From positions 8,446,335-8,510,334 of the forward strand of contig NC_063438.1 in the NCBI RefSeq assembly GCF_020379485.1: DNA of 64,000 bases, written 5' to 3'. The notes beneath the pieces are model-generated. The model searched no databases, had not been told where the DNA came from, and saw only the letters and a list, made by a program, of their open reading frames with translations. The translations under genes and the position numbers were made by a program. The DNA is from Brassica napus. Its lineage: Eukaryota > Streptophyta > Magnoliopsida > Brassicales > Brassicaceae. This document shows positions 46,480 through 59,294 of the stretch, in pieces (the first letter of the stretch is position 1; every line of letters begins with the position of its first letter).

Positions 46480-48323
46480 TCTATACTAATAAAATGGACC
46501 TTTTGAGGCTCCATGGGATGTCCACATAAGATAAAAAAAATTCTCCTGAAAAATACCACGTGGCAGTATTACTAAAAAATAAAAATAAAAATATAAAATA
46601 AGTAAATATAAAATATTAGAAAAAATAAATAATAAGTAAATATAAATACAAGAAAAATAACTAATATACAATATAAGAAATAGAAAAACTAAATTAAGCA
46701 TCTATCTCAAAATATATAGTAAAATAAATAATAAGTAAATATACAACAAAAAAATAAAAAAAATATTACATTAAACATCTATTAGAATATTAGAATAAGT
46801 AAATATAAAATACAATAAAAATAAGTAATAAGTAAATACATAATATAAAAAATAGAAAACTACATTAAACATCTATCTGAAAAATGTATAATAAAATAAA
46901 TAATAAGTAAATATATTGTATAAGAGATCGAAATATTACATGAAACATCTACCGTAATACAGTTAGATATAAAAGCAAAACAATTAGAATAAGTAAGTAT
47001 ACAATATAAGAAAAATAAATAATAAGTAAATATACAATATTATAACAGGTAAATATTCAGATACATAATCTAAAAATAATTTATATTTAGTTCTTTGACA
47101 AGGTTTGAAATTAAGAACACTTTAATTTGACTATAGTCATACTTTAGATGCAAAATATAGTAAAAAATAAGTTCTATGAATTTCAAAACTTGCAATTATT
47201 TGATATATAAGGGATTTGATAATTTTAATCAGACTATAATAATTTGGTTTTAATTATATTATAAATATAATTATCCATATAATTTTAAACTTAGATCTGA
47301 TGACTTTTGAGTTATTAATTACATAAATTCATGAAGTTTTTAAGCATATCCTCATATTTGGATATATATATATATATATAATTAATTTTTTTTTACCATA
47401 TTTCCACAATTTCACATATAAATACTTCTTTGATAATTTTTTTATGCATCTCACTTAATAATCTACATATTTCTTCCAAGGAAAAAAAACACTGTGATGG
47501 AAACTCTAGGAACAGATACTAAACATGGTCGTTGTTGCGTTGGCATCGGAAAAAAAAACAAAATATGTACCAGAAAATGTGAATTTGCTGCATATTTAAT
47601 TTTCCAAATGAAGTGTATATATTTTCTTATACTTTATAATCTGTCTTTTCACTTAATGTGTTAGACATGAATTTTGAACTAGAATTTAATGTTGATATAT
47701 TGTTAAATCAATCTTTAATAGGCAAGGCGATTATGAAGCTGCTACTAAATTGTTTGGTACACTAAATATTATAAGAATGATGAAACTTGTTCCTCGTGAA
47801 CAAAAGCATTTGTAAGCATCATCGATACTCAGAAAGGTGCTGCATGGACCGATGATAATATCAGAGGTCCATATGGAGTGATACAAAAGCTGATGTGGGA
47901 AATCAAATTACAAGAAGCCTACCTCTCTCAGATAAGGAAGAAGATTTCAGAAGAAAAAAACAATTAGTTATACTTTTAAATCAGTATATATAATGAAATT
48001 TATCTATCTTCACTTATCCAATAATAATTACTCAATGTTTAATCATATCAAATATTGAAATTTAAAACATACCATGAGTAATTGTTGCGAGTTAATCACT
48101 TAATCGTGCATGTGTTATAGTGATCATAAGAGAAGAGACACTTTGAAACTTAAACATGATATCAAATGTCATAAAGCAATTTATAAGAAAACTTTATAAA
48201 CTTTTTTTTCAATTGACAATCAATTCAGTAGTTAATTATTTCTTCTATTATACATTTTGGAAATGATAATATAGTTATGTGAGTTGCAAATACATTTATG
48301 TATACAAGATTGGCAAATAAAAA
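46480..48323 (+). repeat. Tandem array unit A (LBD-carrying, 1.84 kb)
   Basis: Starts TCTATACTAATAAAATGG, which resembles a Helitron 5' end and directly follows an A. The unit contains GAGGCTCCATGGGATGTCCA, a G-box (TACCACGTGGC), about 0.5 kb of AT-rich sub-repeats, then LBD exon 1 (47497), an intron, LBD exon 2 (47722) and a tail. The next unit follows directly. Confidence 0.85.
47497..47967 (+). pseudogene. LOB-domain (LBD) gene fragment, copy A
   Basis: Exon 1 from ATG 47497 reads METLGTDTKHGRCCVGIGKK, then ICTRKCEFAAY. It is the start of a LOB domain (CX2CX6CX3C then FAxYFP), with one zinc Cys changed to Gly and a TAA-containing insertion shifting the YFP end. Exon 2 (after ATAG, 47722) reads EAATKLFGTLNIIRMMKL, the middle block of the LOB domain, then stops at CATTTGTAA. 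LBD proteins are plant transcription factors; this copy cannot encode one. Confidence 0.7.
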
Positions 48324-50121
48324 TCTATACCAATAAAAGGAACAGTTTGAGGCTCCATGGGATGTCCACATAAGATAAACAATTTCTCCCAAAAAATAGC
48401 ACATGGTATCATTACTAAAAATAATAATAATAATAAGTAAATATAAAATATAATAAAAATGAATAATAAGTAAATATACATATAAGAAAAAATAAGTAAA
48501 TATACAGTATAAGAAATAAAAAAATTAAATTAAACATCTATCTGAAAAATGTATAGAAAATATACAACATAAAATTAAAAAATATTACATTAAACATCTA
48601 CTATAATATTAGAATAAGTAAATGTAAAATATAAGAAAAATAAATAATAAGTAAATATATAATATAAGAAATAGAAAACTACATTAAACATCTATCTGAA
48701 AAATGTATAATAAAATAAATAATAACTAAATTAATTGTATAAGAAATAGAAATATTACATTGAACATCTATCGTAATATTCTAATTTGATATAAAAGCAA
48801 AACAATTAGAATAAGTAAATATACAATATAAGAAAAATAAATAATAAGTAAATATACAATATTAGAATAGGTAAATATTCAGATAATAATATATAAATAA
48901 TTTATATTTAAGAACACTTTAATTTGACTATAGTCATACTTTAGATGCAAAATATAGTAAAAAAAGTTCTATGATTTCAAAACTTGTCCATTACTTTGGC
49001 AAGAAAATCTTGTCAATTATTTGATATATAAGGGCTTTGATATTTTTTATCACACTATAATAATTTGGTTTTAATTACATTATAAATATAATTATCCATA
49101 TAATTTTAAACTTGGATCTGATTACTTTTGAGTTATTAATTACACAAAATCATGCATTGTTTTAAGCATATCCTCATATTTGGATATATATAATTAACTT
49201 TTTTGTTGATTGTATTTCCAAAATTTCACATTTAAATACTTCTTTGATAAAAATTTTTTTGTCATCTTACTTAAAAATCTACAAATTTCTTCCAAAGAAA
49301 AAAAAATACATTGTGATGGAAGCTCTAGGAACCAATACTAAACATGGTCGTTGCTGCGTTTGCATCGGAAAAAAATATATATATACCAGAAAATGTGAAT
49401 TTGCTGCATATTTTCCAAATGAAGTGTATATATTTTCTTATACTTTATAATATGTGTTTTCTCTTAACGTGTTAGACATGATTTTTAAACTAGAATTCAA
49501 TTTTGATGTATTGTTAAATCAATTTTTTATAGGCAAGGCGATTATGAAGCTCCTACTAAATGGTTTGGTCACCAAATATTATTAGAATTATGAAACTTGC
49601 TCCTCATGAACAAAAATTTGTTAGCATAATCGATACTCAAAGCAGGTGCTGCATGGAGCGATGATAATATCAGAGGTGGATATGGAGTGATACAAAAGCT
49701 GATGTGGGAAATCAAATTACATGAAATCTACCTCTTTGAGATAAGGAAGAAGATTTCAGAAGAGGAAAAACAATTAGTACTACTTTTAAATCAGTATATA
49801 TAATGAAATTTATCTTTCTTCATTTATCCAATAATAATTATTCAATGGTTAATCATATCAAATGTTGAAATTTAAAACATACCATGAGCACAATGTAATT
49901 GTTGCGAGATAATCACTTAATTGTGCATGCGTTATAGTGATCATAAAAGAAGAGACACTTTGAAACCTAAAAATGATATCAAATGTCATAAAGCAATTTA
50001 TAATGGCACTTTCAAATTCTAATTATAGCAATTTTCTCATTTGTGTATTGAAAATTTTACACTTTTTTTCATTGAACAACCAATTCAGTAGTTAATAATT
50101 TCTACTATTATACATTTTGTA
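48324..50121 (+). repeat. Tandem array unit B (LBD-carrying, 1.80 kb)
   Basis: Same order as unit A, starting TCTATACCAATAAAAGG. Its right end and the start of unit C are missing about 85 bp (the join is near 50120), so the junction is a deletion. Confidence 0.82.
49316..49780 (+). pseudogene. LOB-domain (LBD) gene fragment, copy B
   Basis: Exon 1 from ATG 49316 reads MEALGTNTKHGRCCVCIGKK, then TRKCEFAAYFPNE. The third zinc Cys is Tyr. Exon 2 starts at 49533 after ATAG. It has several changes, including a lost base after GGTTTGGTCACC and a stop near the NII..M block, but keeps the GGYGVIQKL region in another frame. Confidence 0.7.
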
Positions 50122-51909
50122 ATGAGGCTCCATGGATGTCCACATAAGCGAAAGAATTTCTCCCGAAAATACCACGTGGAATTATTACCAAAAATATAAA
50201 GTAAATAATAAGTAAATATACAATATAAGGAAAAATTAGTAATAAGTAAATATACATACAAAAAAAGTAAATATATAATATAAGAAATACAGAAACTAAA
50301 TGAAACATTTATTTGAAAAATGTATAATAAAATAAATAATAAGTAAATATACAACATAAAAAACAAACAATATTACATTAAACATCTATTATCATATTAG
50401 AATAAGTAAATATAAAATATAAGAAAAATAATTAATAAGTAAATATATAATATAAGAACTAGAAAACTACATTAAACATCTATTTGAAAAATATATAATA
50501 AAATAAATAATAAGTAAATATATTGTATAAGAAAGAAATATTATATTAAACATCTATCGTAATATTAGAATTTGATATAAAATCAAAACAATTAGAATAA
50601 ATAAATATACAATATAAGAAATAATACATAATAAGTAAATATACAATATTAGATTTGGTAAATATTCAGATAATAATCTAAAAATAATTTATAATTAATT
50701 CTTTGACAAGTTTTGAAATTAAGAACACTTTAATTTGACTATAGTCATACATTAAATGCAAAATATAGTAAAAAAGTTCTATGAATTTCAAAACTTTTCA
50801 ATTACTTTGGCAAGAAAATCTTGTCAATTATTTGATATATAAGTGATTTGATAATTTTTATCAGACTATAATAATTTGGTTTTAATTATATTATAAATAT
50901 AATTATCCATATAATTTTAAACTTGGATCTGATGACTTTGAGTTGTTAATTACACAAAATCATGAAGTTTTTAAGCATATCCTCATATTTGGATATATAT
51001 AATTAATTTTTTGTTGACTGTATTTTCTCAATTTCACATATAAATACTTCTTAATTTTTTTTTATGAATCTTACTTAATAATCTACATATTTCTTCCAAA
51101 GAAGAAGAAATATTGTGATGGAAGCTCTACGAACCGATACTAAACATGGTCGTTGTTGCGTTTGCATCGAGAAAAACAAAATATGTACCAGAAAATGTGA
51201 ATTTGCTGCATATTTTCCAAATGAAGTGTATATATTTTTTTAATCTTTATAATCTGTCTTTTCTCTTAACGTATTAGATACGATTTTTGAACTAGAATTT
51301 AATTTTGATGTATTGTTAAATCAATCTTTTATAGGCAAGGCGATTATGAAGCTACTACTAGATTATTGGTACACCAAATCTTGTAAGAATGATGAAACTT
51401 GCTCCTCATGAACAAAAACATTTGTTAGCATCATCGATATTCAAAGAAGGTGCTGCATGGACCGATGATAATATCAGAGGTGGATATAGAGTGATACAAA
51501 AGCTGATTAGGGAAATCAAATTACATGAAACCTATCTTTCTATGATAAGGAAGAAGATTTCAGAAGAAAAAAATTAGTTCTACTTTTACATCAGTATATA
51601 TATAATGAAATTTAACAATCTTCATTTATCCAAGAATAATTACTCAATGTTTAATCATATCAAATGTTGAAATTTAAAACACACCATGAGCATAATGTAA
51701 TTGTTGTGAGTTAATCACTTAATTGTGCATGCGTTATAGTGATCATAAAAGAAGAGACACTTTGAAAATGTGTATTGAAATTTAAAAAAAAACAATCATT
51801 GAACAACCAATTCAGTAGTTAATAATTTCTTCTATTATACATTTTCTAATGATAATACAGTTATGTGAGTTGCAAATACATTTATGTATACAAGCTTGAC
51901 AAATAAAAA
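50122..51909 (+). repeat. Tandem array unit C (LBD-carrying, 1.79 kb)
   Basis: Begins inside GAGGCTCCATGG because of the junction deletion. Otherwise it has the same order as A and B. It is the last unit with LBD exon 1. Confidence 0.82.
51118..51577 (+). pseudogene. LOB-domain (LBD) gene fragment, copy C (best preserved)
   Basis: Exon 1 from ATG 51118 reads MEALRTDTKHGRCCVCIEKN, then KICTRKCEFAAYFPNE. All four zinc ligands are kept (C13, C16, C23, C27; CX2CX6CX3C) and are followed by FAAYFP. The donor is probably GAA|GTGTAT. Exon 2 starts at 51335 after ATAG. One base is missing near GATTATTGGTAC, which shifts the frame before NLVRMMKL. From there an open frame runs MMKLAPHEQKHLLASSIF, then GGYRVIQKLIREIKLHE, ending at 51577. 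This matches the LOB GAS block and the leucine-zipper-like end. Confidence 0.75.
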
Positions 51910-53455
51910 TTTATACTAATAAAAGAGACCTTTTGAGGCTCCATGGGATGTCCACATAATCAAAAAAATTTCTCCCGAAAAATACCACGTGGCATTATTC
52001 TAAAAAATAAAAAGTAAATATACAATACAAAGAAAAATAAATAATAAGTAATATATAATATAAAAATAGAAATATTACATTGAACATTTATTATAATATT
52101 AGAAGAAGTAAATATAAAATATAAGAAAAATAAATAAGAAGTAAATATATAATATAAGAAATAGAAAACTACATTAAAAATCTATCTGAAAAATATATAA
52201 TAAAAAAATAATAAGTAAATATATTGTATAAGAAACAGTGATATTACATTAAACATCTATCGTAATATTAGAATTTGATATAAAAGCAAAACAATTAGAA
52301 TACGTAAATATACAATATGATAAAAAAAATATAAATATGCAATATTTGAATACATAAATATTTAATATAAAAATTAATAATAAGTAAATATACAATTAAG
52401 AAATGGAAATAAATAAATTAACTCTATCTGAAAAATCTATAGTAGAATAAATAATAAGTAAATATACAATATAAGAAATAAAAATATTATATTAAACATC
52501 TATTGTAATATTAGACTAAGTATATATACAATACAAAAAAAAATAAACAATAAGTAAATATATAGTAAAATAAATATAAATATTACATTAAACATCTAAT
52601 TTAATATTATCATTTGATATAAAAGCAAAAAATTGGAATAATTAAATATACAATATATAAAAATAAACAATAAGTAAATATACAATATCAAAAATGGAAA
52701 AACTAAATTAAACATCTATGTGAAAAATGTATAATAAAATAAATAATAAGTAAAAATACACATAAAAAACAAAAAAACATATTACATTAAACATCTATTA
52801 TAATATTAGAATAAGTAAATATAAAATATATAAAAAAAAATAACAAGTAAATATATAATATAAGAAATAGAAAACTACATTAAACATCTATCTGAAAAAT
52901 ATATAATAAAATAAATAATAAGTAAATATATTGTATAAGAAACATAAATATTATATTAAACATCTATCGTACTATTAGAATTCGATATAAAATCAAAACA
53001 ATTATAATAAGTAAATATAAAATATAAGAACAAATAAGTAATAAGTAAATATACAACCTTTGCAAAGTTTACTGTAGAGCAGATCTGTCCAAATTTTTTC
53101 TGATCCCTCATATGGTCTTCTTGAATCAGCTTTTATTTCTTATACCAGTCTCCAGTAAGCAAAAATAATTTCTAAAATATTAAGGGTAAATCTTAAAAAG
53201 TTGTAACAGTTTTCTAAAAACCAAAATATATATTATTTCAAAGGGTAAATCTTAAAAAATCTAATTATTTTTGTTCTTCTTTATTTCTCTTATATACTAA
53301 AGTACAAGTCACTTGACCGACCAAATTTGACATGTGTAATTTCCTTACAAAGCCTTAAAAAAAGTAATCTGTTTTCAAAAAGTTCAAATTTAACATACTA
53401 CCAAAAAAAAAATCAAAACTGTCTCAAGTTCCTTTAGTTTTATGTAATAGATGAT

Positions 53456-54010
53456 GTTATCTGTCAAGCGAAGGTAACAGCGGACGATGTGCTTTAGAAG
53501 CCTAGGAGAAGGTGCTTCTGCAAGTGAAGTCACCATATTCCCCAAAAGTCGACTCAGAGCAAAGAATCTATCCACACAGACGCACATGTAACGAAGCCCT
53601 TTGTTGTCCAGCAAAATTTTCTGAATAATGAAGGTTGCAACCTGACATTAAAAAAAAACAAAAACAAATCAATCTAATGAGCTGTTGCATTGCCGAAATC
53701 AATCATAAGAAGCATCTGAAAGTAGAGAAAACTCACAGTTTTTGATAACTCGCTGCCACTTTCCATTGTCTGGAGGCACAATGGGATGATTTCAGTTTCA
53801 AGAAGGAACATGATCACTTCCGCATCCTCAACCTACCAAAACAAATGAACAATGTTGCTAACACCAATATAAAAATAACAATGATTCTGTGATGTCGTAA
53901 CAGTTTTCACTCAAAGGTTTTAGCATGTTAAAATGGTTGATTAATTCTCAGATTATATACTTGCCAGGGGAATGTGGTTTTAATAGCTAGACATACCTTG
54001 ACAAGTGCAC
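53456..54010 (-). pseudogene. NOT9/RCD1 (CCR4-NOT subunit 9) gene fragment, unit D
   Basis: Three exon pieces in the correct order on the minus strand. The end of one exon reads GALVK (lower edge 53997, donor GTATGT). Exon 53832-53737 reads [20 protein letters not shown], then [11 protein letters not shown] (32 codons). The exon from 53641 down to about 53456 reads [20 protein letters not shown], then [10 protein letters not shown] and [15 protein letters not shown]. These are hallmark blocks of the NOT9/CAF40 armadillo-like protein, which works in mRNA decay. Introns are retained, so the fragment was copied from genomic DNA, not from a transcript. Start and end of the gene are absent. Confidence 0.85.
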
Positions 54011-54024
54011 CAAATATTATAAGA

Positions 54025-54252
54025 ATGATGAAACTTGCTCCTCATGAACAAAAACATTTGTTAGCATCATCGATACTCAAAGAAGGTGCTGCATGGACCG
54101 ATGATAATATCAAAGGTGGATATGGAGTGATACAAAAGCTGATTAGGGAAATCAAATTACATGAAACCTATCTTTCTATGATAAGGAAGAAGATTTCAGA
54201 AGAAAAAAAATTAGTTCTACTTTTACATCAGTATATATATAATGAAATTTAA
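54025..54252 (+). CDS. LBD exon-2 derived open frame, unit D
   Basis: First ATG at 54025 (MMKLAPHEQKHLLASSIL), 75 residues, ending ..HQYIYNEI. It contains GAAWTDDNIKGGYGVIQKL and EIKLHETYLSMIRKKISEE, the C-terminal half of a LOB domain with a helical tail. The zinc part is missing, so DNA binding is unlikely. The frame is open further upstream through the NOT9 junction (53974) but without an ATG. No evidence of expression. Confidence 0.45.
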   Translation: MMKLAPHEQKHLLASSILKEGAAWTDDNIKGGYGVIQKLIREIKLHETYLSMIRKKISEEKKLVLLLHQYIYNEI

Positions 54253-56087
54253 CAATCTTCATTTATCCAAGAATAATTACTCAATGTTTAATCATATCAA
54301 ATGTTGAAATTTAAAACACACCATGAGCATAATGTAATTGTTGCGAGTTAATCACTTAACTGTGCATGCGTTATAGTGATCATAAAAGAAGAGACACTTT
54401 GAAAATGTGTATTAAAATTAAAAAAAAAAATCATTGAACAACCAATTCAGTAGTTAATAATTTCTTCTATTATACATTTTCTAATGATAATACAGTTATG
54501 TGAGTTGCAAATACATTTATGTATACAAGATTGACAAATAAAAATTTATACTAATGAAATAGACCTTTTGAGGTTCCATGGGATGTCCACATAATCAAAA
54601 AAAAATCTCCCGAAAAATACCACGTGGCATTATTGCTAAAAAATAAAAAGTAAATATACAATACAAAGAAAAATAAATAATAAGTAATATATAATATAAA
54701 AATAGAAATATTACATTGAACATTTATTATAATATTAGAAGAAGTAAATATAAAATATAAGAAAAATAAATAAGAAGTAAATATATAATATAAGAAATAG
54801 AAAACTACATTAAAAATCTATCTGAAAAATATATAATAAAAAAATAATAAGTAAATATATTGTATAAGAAATAGAGATATTACATTAAACATCTATCGTA
54901 ATATTAGAATTTGATATAAAAGCAAAAAAATTAGAATAAGTAAATATACAATATGATAAAAAAATGTAAATATGCAATATTTGAACACATAAAATTTAAT
55001 ATAAAAATAAATAATAAATAAATATACAATTAAAAATGGAAATAAATAAATTAACTATCTATCTGAAAAATCTAAAGTAGAATAAATAATAAGTAAATAT
55101 ACAATATAAGAAATAAAAATATTATATTATACATCTATTGTAATATTAGACTAAGTATATATACAATACAAAAAAATAAACAATAAGTAAATATATAGTA
55201 TAATAAATATAAATATTACATTAAACATCTAATTTAATATTATCATTTGATATAAAAGCAAAAAATTGGAATAATTAAATATACAATATATAAAAATAAA
55301 CAATAAGTAAATATAAAATATCAAAAATGGAAAAAATAAATTAAACATCTATGTGAAAAATGTATAATAAAATAAATAATAAGTAAAAATACACATAAAA
55401 AACAAAAAAACATATTACATTAAACATCTATTATAATATTAGGATAAGTAAATATAAAAAAAAAAAAAAAAAAATAACAAGTAAATATATAATATAAGAA
55501 CTAGAAAACTACATTAAACATCTATCTGAAAAATATATAATAAAATAAATAATAAGTAAATATATTGTATAAGAAACATAAATATTATATTAAACATCTA
55601 TCGTAATATTAGAATTCGATATAAAATCAAAACAATTATAATAAGTAAATATAAAATATAAGAACAAATAAATAATAAGTAAATATACAACCTTTGCAAA
55701 CTTTACTGTAGAGCAGATCTGTCCAAATTTTTTCTGATCCCTCATATGGTCTTCTTGAATCAGCTTTTATTTCTTATACCAGTCTCCAGTAAGCAAAAAT
55801 AATTTCTAAAATATTAAGGGTAAATCTTAAAAAGTTGTAACAGTTTTCTAAAAACCAAAATATATATTATTTCAAAGGGTAAATCTTAAAAAATCTAATT
55901 ATTTTTGTTCTTCTTTATTTCTCTTATATACTAAAGTACAAGTCACTTGACCGACCAAATTTGACATGTGTAATTTCCTTACAAAGCCTTAAAAAAAGTA
56001 ATTGTTTTCAAAAAGTTAAAATTTAACATACTACCAAAAAAAAATCAAAACTGTCTCAAGTTCCTTTAGTTTTATGTAATAGATGAT

Positions 56088-56643
56088 GTTATCTGTCAAG
56101 CGAAGGTAACAGCGGACGATGTGCTTTAGAAGCCTAGGAGAAGGTGCTTCTGCAAGTGAAGTCACCATATTCCCCAAAACTCGACTCAGAGCAAAGAATC
56201 TATCCACACAGACGCACATGTAACGAAGCCCTTCGTTGTCCAGCAAAATTTTCTGGATAATGAAGGTTGCAACCTGACATTAAAAAAAAACAAAAACAAA
56301 TCAATCTAATGAGCTGTTGCATTGCCGAAATCAATCATAAGAAGCATCTGAAAGTAGAGAAAACTCACAGTTTTTGATAACTCGCTGCCACTTTCCATTG
56401 TCTGGAGGCACAATGGGATGATTTCAGTTTCAAGAAGGAACTTGATCACTTCCGTATCCTCAACCTACCAAAACAAATGAACAATGTTGCTAACACCAAT
56501 ATAAAAATAACAATGATTCTGTGATGTCTTAACAGTTTTCACTCAAAGGTTTTAGCATGTTAAAATGGTTGATTAATTCTCAGATTATATACTTGCCAGG
56601 GGAATATGGTTTTAATAGCTAGACATACCTTGACAAGTGCACC
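56088..56643 (-). pseudogene. NOT9/RCD1 gene fragment, unit E
   Basis: Same three exon pieces as in unit D, now with [11 protein letters not shown] (closer to the family consensus than the Lys of unit D), SRVLGNMV, and a changed MFLLE to KFLLE. Confidence 0.83.
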
Positions 56644-56656
56644 AAATATTATAAGA

Positions 56657-56941
56657 ATGATGAAACTTGATCCTCATGAACAAAAACATTTGTTAGCATC
56701 ATCGATACTCAAAGAAGGTGCTGCATGGATCGATGATAATATCAGAGGTGGATATGGAGTGATACAAAAGCTGATTAGGGAAATCAAATTACATGAAACC
56801 TATCTTTCTATGATAAGGAAGAAGATTTCAGAAGAAAAAAAATTAGTTCTACTTTTACATCAGTATATATATATAATGAAATTTAACAATCTTCATTTAT
56901 CCAAGAATAATTACTCAATGTTTAATCATATCAAATGTTGA
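56657..56941 (+). CDS. LBD exon-2 derived open frame, unit E
   Basis: 94 residues from ATG 56657 (MMKLDPHEQKHLLASSIL). The body is the same as in unit D except A to D and T to I changes (WIDDNIRGG). An extra TA in the TATATA run alters the C-terminus and extends the frame. Confidence 0.4.
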   Translation: MMKLDPHEQKHLLASSILKEGAAWIDDNIRGGYGVIQKLIREIKLHETYLSMIRKKISEEKKLVLLLHQYIYIMKFNNLHLSKNNYSMFNHIKC

Positions 56942-58735
56942 AATTTAAAACACACCATGAGCATAATGTAATTGTTGCGAGTTAATCACTTAATTGTGCA
57001 TGCGTTATAGTGATCATAAAAGAAGAGACACTTTGAAAATGTGTATTGAAATTTAAAAAAAAAATCATTGAACAACCAATTCAGTAGTTAATAATTTCTT
57101 CTATTATACATTTTCTAATGATAATACAGTTATGTGAGTTGCAAATACATCTATGTATACAAGATTGACAAATAAAAATTTATACTAATGAAATAGACCT
57201 TTTGAGGTTCCATGGGATGTCCACATAATCAAAAAAAAATCTCCCGAAAAATACCACGTGGCATTATTGCTAAAAAATAAAAAGTAAATATACAATACAA
57301 AGAAAAATAAATAATAAGTAATATATAATATAAAAATAGAAATATTACATTGAACATTTATTATAATATTAGAAGAAGTAAATATAAAATATAAGAAAAA
57401 TAAATAAGAAGTAAATATATAATATAAGAAATAGAAAACTACATTAAAAATCTATCTGAAAAATATATAATAAAAAAATAATAAGTAAATATATTGTATA
57501 AGAAATAGAGATATTACATTAAACATCTATCGTAATATTAGAATTTGATATAAAAGCAAAACAATTAGAATAGGTAAATATACAATATGATAAAAAAATG
57601 TAAATATGCAATATTTGAACACATAAATATTTAATATAAAAATAAATAATAAATAAATATACAATTAAGAAATGGAAATAAATAAATTAACTATCTATCT
57701 GAAAAATCTAAAGTAGAATAAATAATAAGTAAATATATAATATAAGAAATAAAAATATTATATTATACATCTATTGTAATATTAGACTAAGTATATATAC
57801 AATACAAAAAAAAAACAATAAGTAAATATATAGTATAATAAATATAAATATTACATTAAACATCTAATTTAATATTATCATTTGATATAAAAGCAAAAAA
57901 TTGGAATAATTAAATATAAAATATATAAAAATAAACAATAAGTAAATATAAAATATCAAAAATGGAAAAACTAAATTAAACATCTATGTGAAAAATGTAT
58001 AATAAAATAAATAATAAGTAAAAATACACATAAAAAGCAAAAAAAACATATTACATTAAACATCTATTATAATATTAGAATAAGTAAATATAAAGTATAA
58101 GAAAAATAAATAACAAGTAAATATATAATATAAGAACTAGAAAACTACATTAAACATCTATCTGAAAAATATATAATAAAATAAATAATAAGTAAATATA
58201 TTGTATAAGAAACAGAAATATTATATTAAACATCTATCGTAATATTAGAATTCGATATAAAATCAAAACAATTATAATAAGTAAATATAAAATATAAGAA
58301 CAAATAAATAATAAGTAAATATACAACCTTTGCAAAGTTTACTGTAGAGCAGATCTGTCCAAATTTTTTCTGATCCCTCATATGGTCTTCTTGAAACAGC
58401 TTTTATTTCTTATACCAGTCTCCAGTAAGCAAAAATAATTTCTAAAATATTAAGGGTAAATCTTAAAAAGTTGTAACAGTTTTCTAAAAACCAAAATATA
58501 TAATATTTCAAAGGGTAAATCTTAAAAAATCTAATTATTTTTGTTCTTATTTATTTCTCTTATATACTAAAGTACAAGTCACTTGACCGACCAAATTTGA
58601 CATGTGTAATTTCCTTACAAAGCCTTAAAAAAAAGTAATCTGTTTTCACAAAGTTCAAATTTAACATACTACCAAAAAAAAATCAAAACTATCTCAAGTT
58701 CCTTTAATTTTATGTAATAGAAGATGTTATCTGTC

Positions 58736-59282
58736 AAGCGAAGGTAACAGCGGACGATGTGCTTTAGAAGCCTAGGAGAAGGTGCTTCTGCAAGTGAAGT
58801 CACCATATTCCCCAAAACTCGACTCAGAGCAAAGAATCTATCCACACAGACGCACATGTAACGAAGCCCTTCGTTGTCCAGCAAAATTTTCTGGATAATG
58901 AAGGTTGCAACCTGACATTAAAAAAAAAACAAAAACAAATCAATCTAATGGCTGTTGCATTGCCGAAATCAATCATAAGAAGCATCTGAAAGTAGAGAAA
59001 ACTCACAGTTTTTGATAACTCGCTGCCACTTTCCATTGTCTGGAGGCACAATGGGATGATTTCAGTTTCAAGAAGGAACTTGATCACTTCCGTATCCTCA
59101 ACCTACCAAAACAAATGAACAATGTTGCTAACACCAATATAAAAATAACAATGATTCTGTGATGTCTTAACAGTTTTCACTCAAAGGTTTTAGCATGTTA
59201 AAATGGTTGATTAATTCTCAGATTATATACTTGCCAGGGGAATATGGTTTTAATAGCTAGACATACCTTGACAAGTGCACCA
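58736..59282 (-). pseudogene. NOT9/RCD1 gene fragment, unit F
   Basis: Same three exon pieces and the same order. It reads [20 protein letters not shown] and later [15 protein letters not shown]. Confidence 0.83.
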
Positions 59283-59294
59283 AATATTATAAGA

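Larger units (their letters stand above)
51910..54544 (+). repeat. Tandem array unit D (chimeric NOT9-LBD, 2.64 kb)
   Basis: Starts TTTATACTAATAAAAGAG. It carries the G-box, an extended AT-rich sub-repeat block (to about 53055), then about 950 bp with an antisense NOT9 fragment. It then switches at about 54003-54010 into LBD exon 2 and the usual tail. LBD exon 1 and its intron are gone. First of the long units. Confidence 0.88.
54545..57178 (+). repeat. Tandem array unit E (chimeric NOT9-LBD, 2.63 kb)
   Basis: Same order as unit D. It shares most positions with D but has an A-rich expansion near 55458 and private changes such as GCAAACTTTACTG. Confidence 0.88.

Noticed and set aside
46480..48323. 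Each array unit as a complete stand-alone Helitron
   Set aside because: The start resembles a Helitron 5' end, but no hairpin plus CTRR 3' end was found before the next unit.
46486..50366. Several minus-strand frames rich in Y, L, F and I (61-93 codons)
   Set aside because: They arise from the AT-rich sub-repeats of the array units and follow their periodicity.
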